A DNA stretch of 64,000 nucleotides from an uncultured Selenomonadales bacterium (GTDB lineage Bacteria > Bacillota > Negativicutes > Acidaminococcales > Acidaminococcaceae), in the NCBI GenBank assembly GCA_900315345.1, contig OMYP01000007.1, positions 62,001 through 126,000 on the forward strand, read 5' to 3'. The position numbers and the translations under genes are program-made. How positions within the stretch are numbered: position 1 is the stretch's first letter; every line of letters begins with the position of its first letter. Under the pieces are notes generated by a model that saw only the letters and a program-made list of their open reading frames with translations, had not been told where the DNA came from and did no database searches. Positions 25,266 through 34,075 of the stretch are shown one piece after another.

Positions 25266-26843
25266 TCAGATTTTCAGCAGACGGACTTTCGTAATCCCGT
25301 CCAGACCCTGGAGCAGGCGTAGGGTCTCCTTGCCCACTTCGCTGTCTACCGTCAGGAACATCATAGCTATACCATTTTGCTGGTTGCGGCTTACCTGCAT
25401 GGTAGCAATATTCACCTTGGCAGCCCCCAGCAGCGTCCCAATCTGGCCGATCATGCCAGGTTTATCTTCGTTATTGACCGCCAGCATAAAGGACGTAGGT
25501 TCCACATCAAACTGGTAGCCGTTGATATCCTTAATCCGTACTTCCCCTTCCGGATTTACATTGCCTGCCGCTGTAAAAGTACCTTTCTTTGTGTGGATCT
25601 TCACGGTCAGCAGGGTTACCGAACTGTTTTCCTTACTTTCCACAACTTCTACGCCGCGGCCTTCTGCAGTCAGTTCCGCGTTAACATAGTTGACCCGTTC
25701 TTTCAGGACAGGCTCAAATAATCCTTTCAATACGGCGCGCGTTACCATATCCGTTTCAATTTCAGCCAGAGAGCCGCTGTAGATTACTTCCACCTTCTCT
25801 ACTGCGTCGTGCTCCAGCTGATAGTACAATTTGCCAAGGTCTTCCCCAAGAGCCATGAAGGTCTTCATCACATCCAGCTCGCTTGCCTGTAATGCAGGCA
25901 GGTTCACCGCATTGGGAACCATTTCACCCCGAAGGGCAGCAATAACTTCTTCCGCAATGGCAATACCTACGTTGTCCTGTGCTTCCTGGGTATCAGCGCC
26001 CAAATGGGGAGTCAGCACGCACTGGGGCAGGTCAATCAACGGGGAAATAGGTTTCGGTTCGTCTACCAACACATCGATACCGGCGCTTGCTACAATGCCT
26101 TCCCGGATGGCCCTTGCCAGATCCTGCTCATTATACAAACCACCCCGGGCGCAGTTTACAACGCGAACGCCCTTTTTGCACTTCTGCCATTCTTTGTAGG
26201 TGATCATGTTCATGGTCTCTTCGGTCTTGGGGGTATGGATAGAGATCACGTCGGAGTTTTCCAGCAGCTCATCTAACGTCTCACATTTTTTAACATTATA
26301 TTTTTTGAAACGTGCGTCGGCAATATAGGGATCATAAGCAATAACCTTCATACCGAAGGCCTGCATGCGGGTGGTCAGCAACCCGCCGATACGGCCCAGA
26401 CCGATGATACCCAGCGTCTTGCCCAGCAGTTCCATACCCTTCAGACCGTCACGGTTCCATACCCGGCTCTCGATCATCTTGTGGGCTTTTACTGTGTTGC
26501 GGCAGGAAGCCAGCAGCAGGCCTACCGTATGCTCGCAGGCAGAAACAATATTGGATTCCGGGGTGTTCACAACGATGATACCCCGTTTGGTAGCCCCTTC
26601 CATCTGGATATTATCCACGCCGTTCCCGGCACGGCCTACCACTTTCAGGTTGGTAGCGTGTTCGTAAAATTCTTCATTGATCTTTGTTACGCTGCGAACG
26701 ATGATGGCATCGTATTCGGGAATCCGTTTCAGTAACTCTTCCCGGGGCAGGTTCATCTCTACATCAACCTGTAAGTCCTTCTGCGCCTTCAGCAGTGCAA
26801 CGCCCTTGTCTGAAATTTTCTCAGTTACAATAATTTTTTTCAT
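25266..26843 (-). CDS. serA: D-3-phosphoglycerate dehydrogenase
   Basis: First committed step of serine synthesis, NAD-linked oxidation of 3-phosphoglycerate. At 525 residues it is the long bacterial form. Substrate-binding and Rossmann domains (TLGIIGLGRIGGLL) come first, with catalytic residues in the RGGLYNE and LTPHLGAD motifs; then an allosteric-substrate-binding domain (about 320-450) and a C-terminal ACT domain (NKDKPG-like NNEDKPGMIGQIGTLL) that usually binds serine for feedback. The second ATG (26843) has better spacing from AAAGGAGG than the ATG two codons earlier. It is expressed alone behind a T-box, with its own promoter and terminator. Confidence 0.97.
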   Translation of the reverse strand: MKKIIVTEKISDKGVALLKAQKDLQVDVEMNLPREELLKRIPEYDAIIVRSVTKINEEFYEHATNLKVVGRAGNGVDNIQMEGATKRGIIVVNTPESNIVSACEHTVGLLLASCRNTVKAHKMIESRVWNRDGLKGMELLGKTLGIIGLGRIGGLLTTRMQAFGMKVIAYDPYIADARFKKYNVKKCETLDELLENSDVISIHTPKTEETMNMITYKEWQKCKKGVRVVNCARGGLYNEQDLARAIREGIVASAGIDVLVDEPKPISPLIDLPQCVLTPHLGADTQEAQDNVGIAIAEEVIAALRGEMVPNAVNLPALQASELDVMKTFMALGEDLGKLYYQLEHDAVEKVEVIYSGSLAEIETDMVTRAVLKGLFEPVLKERVNYVNAELTAEGRGVEVVESKENSSVTLLTVKIHTKKGTFTAAGNVNPEGEVRIKDINGYQFDVEPTSFMLAVNNEDKPGMIGQIGTLLGAAKVNIATMQVSRNQQNGIAMMFLTVDSEVGKETLRLLQGLDGITKVRLLKI

Positions 26844-27010
26844 TTTCATTTCCTCCTTTTCTATTCCAGGCAGAGGATAATTTTTGAATTATTCCCGAAA
26901 CGTGTTGTGTTTCTATTGAAACTTTTTGCTTCCCTCATAAAACTTCATCAAAAACAGAACGCGTTCTTTTAGTTCCTCTACCTTCTGTAAGGACCGGAGC
27001 CAAAGCAAAT

Positions 27011-27240
27011 AAAAAACTCCCGTCCTGCTGTAAGGACGGGAGTTCGTTTGTTTATGAACTCGCGTGGTGCCACCTTAGTTCACTGCAATCAAAAATTACA
27101 GCCTCATTTCCGGGATATCGGCCGGAACCGGACAGGTTGCAACCCCTGCCTTCTCCAGAGCGGAATTCGGTCTTCGACAGAGCGGTTCACACTGCCCACC
27201 GCCTCTCTGTACTGCCTGAGACTTACTTTTCTCTTTCATA
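27011..27240 (-). promoter_or_regulatory. T-box riboswitch controlling serA
   Basis: The T-box core AAGGTGGCACCACGCG sits at 27061-27076. A 15-position perfect terminator stem (27015-27044, ACTCCCGTCCT arm) and TTTTTT (27011-27016) follow. Upstream is a long paired region with GGCGGTGGG; a TCC triplet at 27162-27164 is a plausible serine specifier. The core uses GGCACCACG where the leu T-box uses GGTACCGCG. It should sense uncharged tRNA-Ser. Confidence 0.9.
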
Positions 27241-27268
27241 GAAATTGCGTTTTGCTTTTATAAGTGAG

Positions 27269-27297
27269 ATTATAGGCTTTTCATCACAAAAAGTCAA
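27269..27297 (-). promoter_or_regulatory. Promoter of the serA T-box transcript
   Basis: TTGACT at 27292-27297 and perfect TATAAT at 27269-27274, spacing exactly 17 bp. Confidence 0.85.
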
Positions 27298-27321
27298 ATA
27301 CAAGTTGTGTAAAGTTTGAAA

Positions 27322-27441
27322 CAAAAAACAGCGGTGTAACTGGAATAAGCAAAAAATAGTGAGCGCTTGCATCAGTTCATGAGGCGAAATTTGCCGTGAT
27401 AGCGAGCGGGAACGGTTTTGCGATTCCTTTTCCACCGCTGT
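27322..27441 (-). terminator. Long terminator-like hairpin after aroQ; family B repeat copy 2
   Basis: ACAGCGGTG (27328-27336 on +) and its exact complement at 27433-27441 close a ~115-base structure, and the minus strand continues with TTTTTTG. A second inner stem pairs GGAAAAGGAATCGCAAAA with its partner near 27341-27359. The enclosed sequence (27373-27420) matches family B copy 1 at 505-700. It probably ends the aro operon. The loop is much larger than in ordinary terminators. Confidence 0.65.
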
Positions 27442-27454
27442 GTTGCCCCGTTTC

Positions 27455-27883
27455 TTACTTTCCTGCCAGAAATTCCAATGCCAGCAGATATCCTTTCAGG
27501 CCCAATCCGCAGATCTGGCCGGTACATCCTGCCGTTGTTACACAGTGGTGACGGAATTCTTCCCGCTGGTGGATATTGCTGATATGTACCTCTACAGCAG
27601 GCAGGCTGACAGATTTTAACGCATCCAGGACTGCCACGCTGTAATGGGTATAGGCCCCCGGATTCATTACAATTCCATCCACTGTCCCGTAGCATTCCTG
27701 GATCCAGTCCACCAGCTGCCCTTCGGAGTTACTTTGTTTTATTTCAACCTCAATATGAAGTTCATCCGCCTTTTTCCGGATCATATCACAGAGATCCGTA
27801 TAAGTTGCCGTCCCGTAGACGTTTTTCTCCCGAATACCCAGCATGTTGATATTCGGCCCGTTCAGTACAAGAATTTTTTTCAT
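27455..27883 (-). CDS. aroQ: 3-dehydroquinate dehydratase, type II
   Basis: Third step of the shikimate pathway. 142 residues, the normal length of the dodecameric type II enzyme. GPNINMLG at the start, the catalytic tyrosine segment (KNVYG), NPGAYTHYS, and VEVHISNIHQREEFR are all present. It is the last gene of the aro operon, 100 bp after aroK, and precedes the large terminator-like repeat. Confidence 0.97.
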   Translation of the reverse strand: MKKILVLNGPNINMLGIREKNVYGTATYTDLCDMIRKKADELHIEVEIKQSNSEGQLVDWIQECYGTVDGIVMNPGAYTHYSVAVLDALKSVSLPAVEVHISNIHQREEFRHHCVTTAGCTGQICGLGLKGYLLALEFLAGK

Positions 27884-27983
27884 TATAACACTTCCCCGTA
27901 TTTGTTTCTGTCATCCCGACAACATTACCAGCCCGTTGTCCGAATTCAAACAGGATCCACAAAACAGATCTTTATTTTTCCTG

Positions 27984-28487
27984 TTACCTTTTTTCTGCTG
28001 ATTCAGCCGCTTCTGCCAGACATCGCAGCACGTCCTGCAGATTACCTGCATTGCGCACGGTACTATCCGCTGCCTGTCGGTACAATGCTTCCCGCTGCCG
28101 GTACAGGTCGTAGATACGCTGCCGCCCCGCCGCCAGCAACGGTCTCGTTTCCGTATCCACGTCCCCGATAATATCTTCGGGAGACCTGTCCAGAAAAATA
28201 ATAGTCCCGTTCTCTTTTAAATACTTTATATTCTCCTGCCGCATCACCACGCCGCCGCCCATGGCCAGTACTTTATCCTGCATCCGGGCAAGGCGTTTTA
28301 CCGTCTTTGTTTCCTGATTACGGAAATACGCTTCACTTACGGCAAACAGTTCCGGAATCGTCTTCCCAGCATCCTTTTCAATCTCAGGATCCGCATCGAT
28401 AAAATCCCGGTTCATAATTTCTGCCAGTTTTCTTCCCAGCGTACTTTTCCCGCTTCCGGGCATTCCGATCAGTACAATATTTTTCAT
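27984..28487 (-). CDS. aroK: Shikimate kinase
   Basis: Phosphorylates shikimate with ATP. 167 residues from the ATG at 28487, which has GGTGA ahead; the open frame reaches four codons further to a TTG. Walker A is GMPGSGKSTLG, the shikimate-binding DADPEIE and GGGVVMR follow, and the lid has the usual RPLL segment. Located between aroE and aroQ in the operon. Confidence 0.97.
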   Translation of the reverse strand: MKNIVLIGMPGSGKSTLGRKLAEIMNRDFIDADPEIEKDAGKTIPELFAVSEAYFRNQETKTVKRLARMQDKVLAMGGGVVMRQENIKYLKENGTIIFLDRSPEDIIGDVDTETRPLLAAGRQRIYDLYRQREALYRQAADSTVRNAGNLQDVLRCLAEAAESAEKR

Positions 28488-28535
28488 TTTATTCACCAAT
28501 TTTGTTTAAGTCATTGCGTAAGCAGAGTGTAAAAA

Positions 28536-29339
28536 TCATAACAGCAATCTCATTTTTTCTGTTATATCTGCAATCAGTCCGGTTTCAAGCTTCCGTCCCA
28601 GCCATATCTCGTCTGCCGCCACAGCCTGGGCCACCAGCATGAAAAGGCCGTTCACCGCAGGTTTCCCCTGTTGTTTTGCCAGCTGCATGAACCGGGTCTC
28701 TGCCGGATTATAGATAATATCCACCGCTGCGCCAAAATGTTCCATCACCGCTGCGTCAACAGGCGAGGCGTCCACCGAAGGAAACATTCCAACCGGCGTA
28801 CAGTTTATCAGCAGATTCCCCGCCATATGTTTCAAATCGTCATAGTTTTTTACCTCATAGCGGGTCCTGATATCTTCCGGGGCATTTTCAATTTTCCGCG
28901 AGATGACTGTGATATGTTTTGCCTTCATGTCCCTGATACATTGCAGGATGGCCCGGCTGGCCCCTCCCGTGCCTAACACACACACCTCTTTTCCGGTGGG
29001 GACAAGGCCATTGTGTTCCAGCAAACGGGCGAAGCCGAAATAATCTGTATTGTATCCTTCTGCCTTTTCGCCGTTAAAAAAGATCGTATTCACTGCCCCG
29101 ATAGCTTTTGCTTCCGTTGCAACATCATCAAGGCTTTCCATGACAGCCACTTTATGGGGAATAGTAACATTCAGCCCCAGATATGTTTTACGAAGCTCTG
29201 CAACTTTATCCGCCAGGCACTCCCCGGGAACTTCAATCAGTTCATACGTCGCCGTAATGCCCAGCTGCCGGAACACTTCCTGATGAATCTGCGGGGACAG
29301 GCTGTGTCCCAGTTTTGCCCCCAATAATCCGAATTTCAT
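28536..29339 (-). CDS. aroE: Shikimate dehydrogenase
   Basis: NADPH-dependent reduction of 3-dehydroshikimate. 267 residues from the ATG at 29339, preceded by CGGAGA; the longer open frame adds 21 codons without a ribosome site. Shikimate-binding SLSPQIH, catalytic lysine in VTIPHK, NTDYFGF and the nucleotide loop GTGGASRA are conserved. Follows pheA by 80 bp. Confidence 0.96.
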   Translation of the reverse strand: MKFGLLGAKLGHSLSPQIHQEVFRQLGITATYELIEVPGECLADKVAELRKTYLGLNVTIPHKVAVMESLDDVATEAKAIGAVNTIFFNGEKAEGYNTDYFGFARLLEHNGLVPTGKEVCVLGTGGASRAILQCIRDMKAKHITVISRKIENAPEDIRTRYEVKNYDDLKHMAGNLLINCTPVGMFPSVDASPVDAAVMEHFGAAVDIIYNPAETRFMQLAKQQGKPAVNGLFMLVAQAVAADEIWLGRKLETGLIADITEKMRLLL

Positions 29340-29419
29340 GATGGTCTCCGTTCCACCGCTTCTGACAGCGGCATAATCAGCCGTGAAAGAACTTGCTTTC
29401 ATGCCGTTCCTTGTGTAAG

Positions 29420-30550
29420 CTACGACCTGTCGCTCACATAGTTCCCCAGGATTTTACAGTAGGCACTGTATTCCGCTACGTCCTGCAAACCTTTCCGCAC
29501 TTTTGGATCCTCCAGATTTCCCGTCAGGTCAATATGGAAAAAATATTCCCAGGAGCGCCCTTCCATTGGACGGGATTCCAGATTCAGCATGTTAAGGCCC
29601 CCGTTGTAAAAATGCTGCAGCACTTTGTACAGGGACCCGGGTTCATGCTGGGTAGCAATGACCACGGTGATTTTGTCTGCATCCGGCCGGTGCTCCGGCT
29701 GATCTGCAATAATTATAAACCGTGTGTGGTTAGCAGAATTGTAATTGATATTTTCCGCCAGAATATCCAGCCCGTACAACTTTGCCGCCTGCCGGGACGC
29801 CACTGCCCCTTTTGCTGGGTCGCCGCTCTCGCTTACCATCTGGGCACTGCGTGCCGTATTAAAGAAAGGTATCAGCTCAATAGCCGGGTGCTTTTTAAAA
29901 AATTCACGGCTCTGCTCCAATCCCTGAGGGTGGGAATACACTTGTTTCAGTCCATCGATGGAAGCGCCGGGAAGTCCCAGCAGGTTCTGATCTACTTTTA
30001 TGATTTTTTCCCCGACGATATGACAGTCGTACTTACGTATCAGGTCATATACTTCCGTAATACCACCGGTAGATGAATTCTCGATGGGCAGTACCCCGTA
30101 TTTGATTTCATGGTTCTTTATGGCCGCCGCCACATCCTCAAAATGGACAAAGTTCATTTCTACCTTAGCAATATCGGCAAAATAGTCCTCCAGGGCCTGG
30201 TGACTGAAGGAGCCTCGTACGCCCTGATACCCCACCCGGACAGGATCGGCCTTTTGATTTTTTTTCTTAATATTGGCCGCCAGAATATCAATTTGCATAT
30301 TACGGCTGGTCTCCATGATTTTTTCCATGATACGCTGCATATGAGGCGCGTACGCAGGATTCTTCAGTTGTCCCACCGTTTTGGCAATGACCTGGTTTTC
30401 CCGTTCTCTATCCAGCACCTGCATGTTTCGGGCATCCTTGTAGGCCGCTACCTGCCGTACCACATCCATCCGCTGTTCCAGAGCCTCTACCAGGATCGAA
30501 TCCAGCCGGTCTATTTCCTGACGCAGTTTCGTTAAATCCGGTTCTGTCAC
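29420..30550 (-). CDS. pheA: Bifunctional chorismate mutase / prephenate dehydratase (P-protein)
   Basis: Makes phenylpyruvate from chorismate. An AroQ-type chorismate mutase occupies about residues 1-90 (LRQEIDRLDSILVEALEQR). The prephenate dehydratase domain (about 105-280) has the GYQGVRGSFSHQAL start and the catalytic NHTRFIII. A C-terminal ACT domain (about 290-370) includes the LESRP phenylalanine-binding motif, so feedback inhibition by Phe is likely. The start is GTG at 30550 after AAAGGA; an ATG nearby is out of frame. Fourteen bases follow aroC. The leader peptide before the operon, rich in Phe and Tyr codons, fits this product. Confidence 0.97.
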   Translation of the reverse strand: MTEPDLTKLRQEIDRLDSILVEALEQRMDVVRQVAAYKDARNMQVLDRERENQVIAKTVGQLKNPAYAPHMQRIMEKIMETSRNMQIDILAANIKKKNQKADPVRVGYQGVRGSFSHQALEDYFADIAKVEMNFVHFEDVAAAIKNHEIKYGVLPIENSSTGGITEVYDLIRKYDCHIVGEKIIKVDQNLLGLPGASIDGLKQVYSHPQGLEQSREFFKKHPAIELIPFFNTARSAQMVSESGDPAKGAVASRQAAKLYGLDILAENINYNSANHTRFIIIADQPEHRPDADKITVVIATQHEPGSLYKVLQHFYNGGLNMLNLESRPMEGRSWEYFFHIDLTGNLEDPKVRKGLQDVAEYSAYCKILGNYVSDRS

Positions 30551-30564
30551 GTTCTTTCATCCTT

Positions 30565-31650
30565 TCATTCCAATAACAAATCCAGTAAAGTCCATGCTGT
30601 AACCGCTTCAATTACAGGAACAGCCCTGGGCACAATGCAGGGGTCATGCCTTCCTTTTATTTCCAGCATCACATTCTTACCGGAGGCCAGGTCAACTGTC
30701 TGCTGGGACCGGCTGATGGAGGGGGTCGGTTTGATTGCCACCCTGAACAGTACCGGCATACCATTAGTGATACCTCCGGTGATGCCGCCGTTGTTGTTTT
30801 TCGTTGTCCTTACCTGATTGCAGTCAAATTTCATAGGGTCGTTGGCTTCAGTGCCTCTCATGCCGGCTATCGCAAACCCGGCTCCAAATTCCACACCCTT
30901 CACAGCCGGTACGGAGAACAGCACATGGGCCAGACGGCTTTCCACAGAATCAAAAAAGGGATCTCCCAGGCCCGGCGGCATTCCCACTGCCATGACCTCT
31001 ACCACGCCACCAACACTGTCCCCATCTTCCCGTGCTTTAAGGACTTCCGCCTCCATCAAAGGCCCTTTGCTTTCATCCAGCACCGGCAGGATATGATTCC
31101 GCAGCTTCTGAAGCCGATCAATGCTTTCACCCAGCGGGTCGAACAGTTCATCCTTTACTTTCCCGATCCGCGCGATGTGAGCTCCCACCGTTATTCCTTT
31201 TGCCGCCAGCACGGTTTTCGCCACTGCCCCCGTAAATACTAGAGGGGCTGTCAGGCGTCCGGAAAAATGCCCGCCGCCACGGTAATCGTTATATCCTTTA
31301 TATTTTACCCTGCCTGCATAATCCGCATGGCCGGGCCGCATCTGATACTTCAGTATGCTGTAATCCCTGGAATGCTGGTCGCTGTTGGGAATCAGCACGC
31401 AAAGTGGCGTTCCCGTTGCTTTTCCTTCGAAAACACCGCTCTCTATAATGAAAGCATCCGTCTCCTTCCGCTGGGTGCTCATCAGGTTTTTGCCCGGAGC
31501 CCTGCGGGCCATCTCTTCTTTGATAAACCCTTCCTCTATCGGAGTTCCCGGCGGAAGGCCGTCTAAAACAAGGCCAATGCCCTTCCCATGGGATTCGCCA
31601 AAAATAGTCATTCGAATATTACGCCCAAAGGTTGCCCCCATACCACGCAT
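30565..31650 (-). CDS. aroC: Chorismate synthase
   Basis: Last step of the shared aromatic pathway, FMN-dependent. 361 residues from the ATG at 31650, 11 bp after aroA. The family start GATFGRNIRMTIFGESHGKG and the third signature GRHDPC are intact. The open frame runs 55 codons further upstream inside aroA, but that part is not family sequence. A second ATG three codons downstream is a possible start; the ribosome site is weak for both, so coupling to aroA is likely. Confidence 0.95.
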   Translation of the reverse strand: MRGMGATFGRNIRMTIFGESHGKGIGLVLDGLPPGTPIEEGFIKEEMARRAPGKNLMSTQRKETDAFIIESGVFEGKATGTPLCVLIPNSDQHSRDYSILKYQMRPGHADYAGRVKYKGYNDYRGGGHFSGRLTAPLVFTGAVAKTVLAAKGITVGAHIARIGKVKDELFDPLGESIDRLQKLRNHILPVLDESKGPLMEAEVLKAREDGDSVGGVVEVMAVGMPPGLGDPFFDSVESRLAHVLFSVPAVKGVEFGAGFAIAGMRGTEANDPMKFDCNQVRTTKNNNGGITGGITNGMPVLFRVAIKPTPSISRSQQTVDLASGKNVMLEIKGRHDPCIVPRAVPVIEAVTAWTLLDLLLE

Positions 31651-31661
31651 CACTTCTTTCT

Positions 31662-32969
31662 TTATTTTAACCCGGCCTGTCCGCCAATGGAAGCATAGTC
31701 CTTCCAGAATTCCGGATAGGATTTGGACACGCTTTCTCCTCCCGTAAGTGTAACAGGCTTTTTGCAAGCCAATGCCGCTACCGCCATGCTCATGGCGATG
31801 CGATGATCGTTCCATGCATCCACCACAGCATCACCGGTCAGCCCATCCGGGTTTCCATGGATCAGCAGCCCTTCCGGTTCTTCTGTGATATCTGCACCCA
31901 GCTTCCGCAGCTCTGAATACATGGCAGCCAGCCGGTCACACTCCTTAATTCGCAGCCGCCCTGCATTGATGATATGAGTTGTCCCTTCTGCCACAGCCGC
32001 CGCCACAGATAACACAGGCACCAGGTCCGGACAGTCCGCCGCATCGATAACACAGCCACGGAGGCGGGAGGGCCTGACCATAAATGCATCGCCATTTTCT
32101 GCAATCGTCGCACCCATTGTTTGAAGGATCTGCAGGATCGCCTTATCTCCCTGCAGGGAACCTGCATCCAGCCCGCGACAGGCTAACACGTCCCTGCCGC
32201 CGACAGCCCCCGCTACCAGCCAGAATGCCGCCTGGGACCAGTCCCCTTCAACATCGGTCCGTTCTGAAGGGGCCTTATATCGCTGACCTCCCGGAATGCG
32301 GTAGTGTAATTCGTCAGTTCTCTCGATCATAATGTCAAACTGTCCCAAAGCACTTAATGTCAGCTCTATGTAACTTGCCGATTCCAACGGTGGAAGGATC
32401 TCCAGCGTCGAATCATCTTCAAGCAGCGGCAGGGCAAATAAAAGTCCCGAGACAAACTGGGAACTCACATCTCCCGGAAGCACATAGGCGCCAGGTTCCA
32501 GTCTTCCATCCACCGTCAGGGGCAGCTGTCCCTTTTCCCCGGTCCGGTACCGCAATCCCTGCCTGTCGAAAATCTCATAATAAGGATATAAGGGACGGGA
32601 AACCAGTTTTCCCTGCCCAATAAAAGTCACCGGCACGTTACACAGCGCCCCCAGAGGAATAAAGAAGCGAAGTGTGGAGCCGGACTCCCCGCAATCCATG
32701 GTAACCGGATCCGCAGGAAAACGCCGGGGCCAGTTATACCTGAAAGCCCTGCGCCCGTCATATCGGGATGGGACACCGGTCACAGTCGCCCCTAATCCCG
32801 CAAGGCAGCGATTGGTGGCTTCTATATCTTTTGAAATAGCAATATTGTCTACAATGCTTTGCTGTGAAGACAGCCCGGCACAGATACACATCCGGTGTCC
32901 CATACTTTTGGAAGAAGGGATCAGCACGCTGCCCTGTACAGCAGAAGGCCTAATCTGATATGTTTTCAC
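31662..32969 (-). CDS. aroA: 5-enolpyruvylshikimate-3-phosphate synthase
   Basis: Transfers enolpyruvate from PEP to shikimate 3-phosphate. The 435-residue length is standard. Substrate-binding SSKSMGHRM, the PEP-binding DCGESGSTLRFFIPLGA loop and NDHRIAMSMAV are conserved. It starts with GTG at 32969, whose last two bases are the beginning of the aroB stop (GTGA overlap), so it is translated by coupling to aroB. Confidence 0.97.
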   Translation of the reverse strand: MKTYQIRPSAVQGSVLIPSSKSMGHRMCICAGLSSQQSIVDNIAISKDIEATNRCLAGLGATVTGVPSRYDGRRAFRYNWPRRFPADPVTMDCGESGSTLRFFIPLGALCNVPVTFIGQGKLVSRPLYPYYEIFDRQGLRYRTGEKGQLPLTVDGRLEPGAYVLPGDVSSQFVSGLLFALPLLEDDSTLEILPPLESASYIELTLSALGQFDIMIERTDELHYRIPGGQRYKAPSERTDVEGDWSQAAFWLVAGAVGGRDVLACRGLDAGSLQGDKAILQILQTMGATIAENGDAFMVRPSRLRGCVIDAADCPDLVPVLSVAAAVAEGTTHIINAGRLRIKECDRLAAMYSELRKLGADITEEPEGLLIHGNPDGLTGDAVVDAWNDHRIAMSMAVAALACKKPVTLTGGESVSKSYPEFWKDYASIGGQAGLK

Positions 32970-34045
32970 GACGCATCACCGTCCGGCAAAAATTTTGGCA
33001 ACCCGGAAAATTCTATCTTCTGTAAAAAACTTTCCCCTATCGTCTTCAGCAGGACCAAAGTAATCTCGGATCCCCGTTTCTTTTTATCCAATGCAATCGC
33101 TTTCAGGAAATCCGCCTGGTCCATCTGTACGGAAACAGGCAGATTAAATTTTTTCAGCAGCCCTTCAATTCTCTCTGCCGTTCCCGGTACCGTCAGCCCC
33201 AGCTTTTCAGCCTGCCGGGTCAGCAACACCATACCGATGGCGACTCCTTCCCCGTGGCTGTACGTATCAAAACGGAAAGTTTTTTCCACCGCATGTCCCA
33301 GTGTATGTCCGAAGTTCAGCAGCATTCGTTCGCCGGTATCAAATTCATCATGCTCTACGATACGTGCTTTTATATTGCAGCAGGCTTCGATAATCTCATC
33401 CCCGTGGGTCAGCAGATCCCCGTCATCCTGCAGCGCCTCCAGTCTCCCGAACAAGTCCCGGTCACAGATACAACCGTATTTAATAACTTCCGCCATACCG
33501 TCGTGAAGATAACGCCCCGGCAGCGTCTGCAACAAATTTGGATCGATAAAAACCCCTTTCGGCTGATAAAAGGCACCTACCAGATTTTTTCCCTCCGGCA
33601 GGTCGACGGCTACCTTCCCCCCTACGCTGCTGTCTACGGCAGCCAGCAGGGATGTGGGAATCTGTACAAAGGCAATCCCCCGCAAGAACGTAGCCGCTGC
33701 CAGCCCGCCCATGTCGCCGGTTACACCGCCACCCAGCGCCACGACCATGTCGCTCCGGGTCAGTCCGGCCTTGGCCAGACCACCGTACAAGTTTCCCAAG
33801 GTTATAAGATTCTTGCTTTCCTCCCCGGCTTTAAAGGTCAGTACGGTAACCGCCAATCCTTCCCGTTCCAGGGACCGACGAAGCACATCAGCATATAATG
33901 GTCCCACATTACTGTCGGTAATGACAGCTGCTTTTTCCACTTTGGGCAGCAGCGCCTTAACCTTCTTTCCAACCTTTTCTAAAAGCCCTCTTTCAATCTC
34001 TATATTGTAACTTTTCGTTCCCAGATCCACGTGGACGTTTCCCAT
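32966..34045 (-). CDS. aroB: 3-dehydroquinate synthase
   Basis: Second step of the shikimate pathway, NAD- and metal-dependent. 359 residues from the ATG at 34045 with GGAGG five bases ahead; a TTG four codons upstream overlaps that site and is rejected. Visible motifs are the NAD loop GGGVTGDMGGLAAATF, DSSVGGKVAVD, and the metal ligands in GHTLGHAVE and SHGEGVAIGM. Overlaps aroA by four bases. Confidence 0.97.
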   Translation of the reverse strand: MGNVHVDLGTKSYNIEIERGLLEKVGKKVKALLPKVEKAAVITDSNVGPLYADVLRRSLEREGLAVTVLTFKAGEESKNLITLGNLYGGLAKAGLTRSDMVVALGGGVTGDMGGLAAATFLRGIAFVQIPTSLLAAVDSSVGGKVAVDLPEGKNLVGAFYQPKGVFIDPNLLQTLPGRYLHDGMAEVIKYGCICDRDLFGRLEALQDDGDLLTHGDEIIEACCNIKARIVEHDEFDTGERMLLNFGHTLGHAVEKTFRFDTYSHGEGVAIGMVLLTRQAEKLGLTVPGTAERIEGLLKKFNLPVSVQMDQADFLKAIALDKKKRGSEITLVLLKTIGESFLQKIEFSGLPKFLPDGDAS

Positions 34046-34075
34046 CGTATCCTCCAAATTTTTGCTGCATTCGCC

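Noticed and set aside
30565-31815. Long form of AroC starting at 31815
   Set aside because: The first 55 codons lie inside aroA, have no ribosome site and do not resemble chorismate synthase.
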